From Actinomycetes bacterium (GTDB taxonomy: Bacteria; Actinomycetota; Actinomycetes; Mycobacteriales; Mycobacteriaceae): 64,000 nucleotides of DNA. The stretch is from the NCBI GenBank assembly GCA_029780675.1, contig JAKOYE010000204.1:1-64000 (forward strand). Direction: 5' to 3'. The notes under the pieces were generated by a model. That model was not told the origin of the DNA and did no database searches. It worked only from the letters and a program-made list of their open reading frames with translations. Every line of letters begins with the position of its first letter. The stretch's first letter is position 1. A program made the position numbers and the translations under genes. Below are positions 61,497 through 64,000 of the stretch, one piece after another.

Positions 61497-62221
61497 GCCC
61501 TGCTGCCGGCCCCGGTGACGGCATGGTGACCGCCGCGGTGCGCGCCGCCGCATTGCTGACCGGCCTGTGCTGCTACGGGCTGTCGATGGCCATGATGGTG
61601 CGGGCCGAACTGGGACTTGATCCATGGGACGTCTTCCATCAGGGCCTGTCCCTGCACACGCCGATGACGATCGGGGTCGCCTCGGCGGTCGTGGGCGCCG
61701 TGGTGCTGCTGGCCTGGATCCCGCTGCGGTCCCGGCCGGGTGTCGGCACGATCGCCAATGTGGTCGTGATCGCCGTCACCGTCGACGCCGGCCTCGCAGT
61801 TCTGGATGTGCCGCCGTCCACGCTCGGCAGGGTGGCGCTGATGCTGGGCGCTGTGCTCCTCAACGCGGTGGCGACCGTGCTGTACGTGGGTGCGGGCCTG
61901 GGTGCGGGTCCGCGGGACGGGTTGATGACCGCGCTGGTGGCGCGGACCGGACTGTCGGTGCGGCGGATCCGCACCGGGATCGAGGTGTCGGTCCTCGCCG
62001 CGGGGTGGCTGCTCGGCGGCAGTGTCGGCGCCGGAACGGTGGTCTACGCGTTCGGGATCGGGCCGCTGATCCACCTGGTGCTGGCGTTGAGCCCCGCACC
62101 GGTGCTGGCCCGAAGCGGCTGGGCGCGGATCGGTGCCGCCCCGGCACCCGCCCCGGTAGCCGGGTGCGGCACGATGGAGCGGTGTCCGACTCTGCCGACG
62201 CGGTCGACCCCGACCTGCTGA
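61493..62221 (+). CDS. YczE/YitT-like integral membrane protein
   Basis: GLSMAMMVRAELGLDPWDVFHQGLSLHTPMTIG; GAGLGAGPRDGLMTAL. Confidence 0.82.
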   Translation: MSPAAGPGDGMVTAAVRAAALLTGLCCYGLSMAMMVRAELGLDPWDVFHQGLSLHTPMTIGVASAVVGAVVLLAWIPLRSRPGVGTIANVVVIAVTVDAGLAVLDVPPSTLGRVALMLGAVLLNAVATVLYVGAGLGAGPRDGLMTALVARTGLSVRRIRTGIEVSVLAAGWLLGGSVGAGTVVYAFGIGPLIHLVLALSPAPVLARSGWARIGAAPAPAPVAGCGTMERCPTLPTRSTPTC

Positions 62222-63021
62222 TCGACTTCCGGAAGGTGTCGCTGCGCCGCGGCGGCCGGGTCCTGGTCGGTCCCGTCACCTGGCAGGTCGAACTCGACGA
62301 ACGCTGGGTGGTGATCGGACCCAACGGGGCCGGCAAGACCTCGCTGTTGCGGATGGCCGCCGCGATGGAGCACCCGTCATCGGGTACCGCGTACGTGCTG
62401 GGGGAGCGGCTGGGCCGGGTCGACATGTCCGAACTGCGCCAGCGGGTCGGGCTGAGCAGTTCGGCGCTCTCGCAGCGCATCCCGGACAACGAGGTGGTGC
62501 GGGATCTGGTGGTGTCGGCGGGCTACGCGGTGCTCGGCCGATGGCGGGAGAACTACGACGCCGTCGACTACGCCCGGGCCGTCGACACGCTGGAGAGCAT
62601 CGGAGCCGAACACCTGGCCGAGCGGGTCTACGGCACCCTGTCCGAGGGCGAACGCAAACGGGTGCTGATCGCCCGGTCCCTGATGACCGATCCCGAACTC
62701 CTGCTGCTCGACGAGCCCGCCGCCGGACTGGACCTCGGAGGCCGCGAGGAACTCGTCGCGCGCCTGACCGACCTGGCCGCCGACCCGGACTCCCCGGCGT
62801 TGGTGCTGGTCACCCATCACGTCGAGGAGATACCCCCGGGCTTCAGCCACTGCCTGATCCTCTCCGAGGGCACGGTGGTGGCTGCGGGACTGCTGCAGGA
62901 CACCCTGACGGCCGAGAACCTCTCCCTGGCGTTCGGGCAGTCGATCGCGTTGGATCTCATCGACGGCCGCTACTTCGCTCGACGGGTCCGCAGTCGGGCG
63001 GCACACAGGAGGCGCTCGTGA
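62182..63021 (+). CDS. ABC transporter ATP-binding protein
   Basis: Walker A GPNGAGKTS, signature LSEGERKRVLIARSLM, Walker B LLLLDEPAAGLD. Confidence 0.92.
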   Translation: MSDSADAVDPDLLIDFRKVSLRRGGRVLVGPVTWQVELDERWVVIGPNGAGKTSLLRMAAAMEHPSSGTAYVLGERLGRVDMSELRQRVGLSSSALSQRIPDNEVVRDLVVSAGYAVLGRWRENYDAVDYARAVDTLESIGAEHLAERVYGTLSEGERKRVLIARSLMTDPELLLLDEPAAGLDLGGREELVARLTDLAADPDSPALVLVTHHVEEIPPGFSHCLILSEGTVVAAGLLQDTLTAENLSLAFGQSIALDLIDGRYFARRVRSRAAHRRRS

Positions 63022-63857
63022 GCGACAAACCCGAACCGCTGCCGGTGCGTCCGGCCGCGACGGTGATGCTGGTACGGGACACCGGCAGCGGTCCTTCCGG
63101 TATCGAGGTGTTTCTGATGCGCCGCCATGCGGCCATGCACTTCGCCGCCGGGATGACGGTGTTCCCCGGCGGCGGGGTCGACGACCGGGACCGCGACGCC
63201 GGCCTGGTCGGGGACCGCGCCTGGTATGGGCCCGAACCCGATTGGTGGGCAGCACGATTCGGGATCGAAGAGGATCTCGCCGAGGCACTGGTCTGTGCCG
63301 CGGCGCGGGAGACCTTCGAGGAGTCCGGTGTCCTGTTCGCCGGGCCCGCCGACGACCCGGACGGGATCGTCGCCGACGCCTCGGTCTACCGCCACGAGCG
63401 GGCCGCGCTGGAGGACCGGAGCCTGTCCTTCGCCGACTTCCTTCGTGCCGAAAAGTTGGTGCTGCGCGCCGATCTGCTTCGGCCGTGGTCGAACTGGGTC
63501 ACCCCGGAGGAGGAGCGCACCCGCCGGTACGACACCTATTTCTTCGTCGGCGCGCTGCCCGAGGGGCAACGGGCCGACGGGGAGAACACCGAGTCCGACC
63601 AGGCCGACTGGTCCCGCCCGGAGGCGGCCATCGATGACTTCGCCCGGGGACGTGCGTTGCTGCTGCCGCCGACCTGGAGCCAGTTGGACTCCCTGGTGGG
63701 CCGGACGGTCAGCGAGGTCCTCGCGCTCGAGCGCCAGATCTCCAAGGTTCAGCCGAAGCTGACTGTGCTGCAGGACAACTGGGAGATCGAGTTCTTCGAC
63801 AGCGACCGTTACAACGCCGCGCGGCACAGCGGCGGCCAGTTGAAGGGAAACTTCTAG
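63018..63857 (+). CDS. NUDIX hydrolase family protein
   Basis: AGMTVFPGGGVDDRD and RETFEESGVLF. Confidence 0.85.
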   Translation: MSDKPEPLPVRPAATVMLVRDTGSGPSGIEVFLMRRHAAMHFAAGMTVFPGGGVDDRDRDAGLVGDRAWYGPEPDWWAARFGIEEDLAEALVCAAARETFEESGVLFAGPADDPDGIVADASVYRHERAALEDRSLSFADFLRAEKLVLRADLLRPWSNWVTPEEERTRRYDTYFFVGALPEGQRADGENTESDQADWSRPEAAIDDFARGRALLLPPTWSQLDSLVGRTVSEVLALERQISKVQPKLTVLQDNWEIEFFDSDRYNAARHSGGQLKGNF

Positions 63858-63860
63858 AAC

Positions 63861-64000
63861 GTGCGCGAGTTCGTGACGGTGCACGTCAGTGAGCAGCAAC
63901 CCGGCATCGGGACCGTGCTGCTGAACCGGGAACCCACCAACGCCCTGACCCGGCAGGTGTACCGGGAACTGGCCGCCGTCGCCGCTGAGGTGTCCCAGCG
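63861..64000 (+). CDS. enoyl-CoA hydratase/isomerase, 3'-truncated by window end
   Basis: VREFVTVHVSEQQPGIGTVLLNREPTNALTRQVYRELAAVAAEVSQ; synteny with M. tuberculosis echA17. Confidence 0.7.
   Translation, partial: MREFVTVHVSEQQPGIGTVLLNREPTNALTRQVYRELAAVAAEVSQ

Overview
The window looks like about 64 kb of high-GC mycobacterial (Mycolicibacterium-like) chromosome. It contains a recognisable backbone: fadE22, cstA/ybdD, cyp136 with a TetR and SDR, nrdH-nrdI-nrdE, nrdF2, a DUF3349 gene, adhC, fecB, ctaD, serB2, an ABC ATPase, a NUDIX gene and the start of an enoyl-CoA hydratase gene. From memory this is the gene content of the M. tuberculosis Rv3039c-Rv3064c region, reoriented and interrupted by accessory blocks. 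The most interesting accessory blocks are: (i) a complete [NiFe]-hydrogenase maturation set (hypA, hypB, hypF, hypC, hypD, hypE) with no hydrogenase structural genes in the window, next to two tandem MASE1-GAF-SpoIIE phosphatases and a small unknown gene coupled to hypB; (ii) a CstR-like sulfur module (thioredoxin, an unlisted 43-aa Cys-rich protein, rhodanese-DUF2892, TauE/SafE, CsoR/CstR regulator) with four matching palindromic operators; (iii) a probable HTH/nucleotidyltransferase toxin-antitoxin pair behind a 28-bp near-perfect palindrome; (iv) a five-gene operon (secreted Mtb12-like protein, ABC-2 ATPase, permease, methyltransferase, cupin) behind a DtxR/IdeR-type iron box overlapping a promoter; (v) paired NrdR-box-like sites at the same 32-bp spacing upstream of both nrdHIE and nrdF2. 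No CRISPR, prophage, IS element, rRNA or tRNA gene was recognised. All calls come from reading the sequence; no database search was run.
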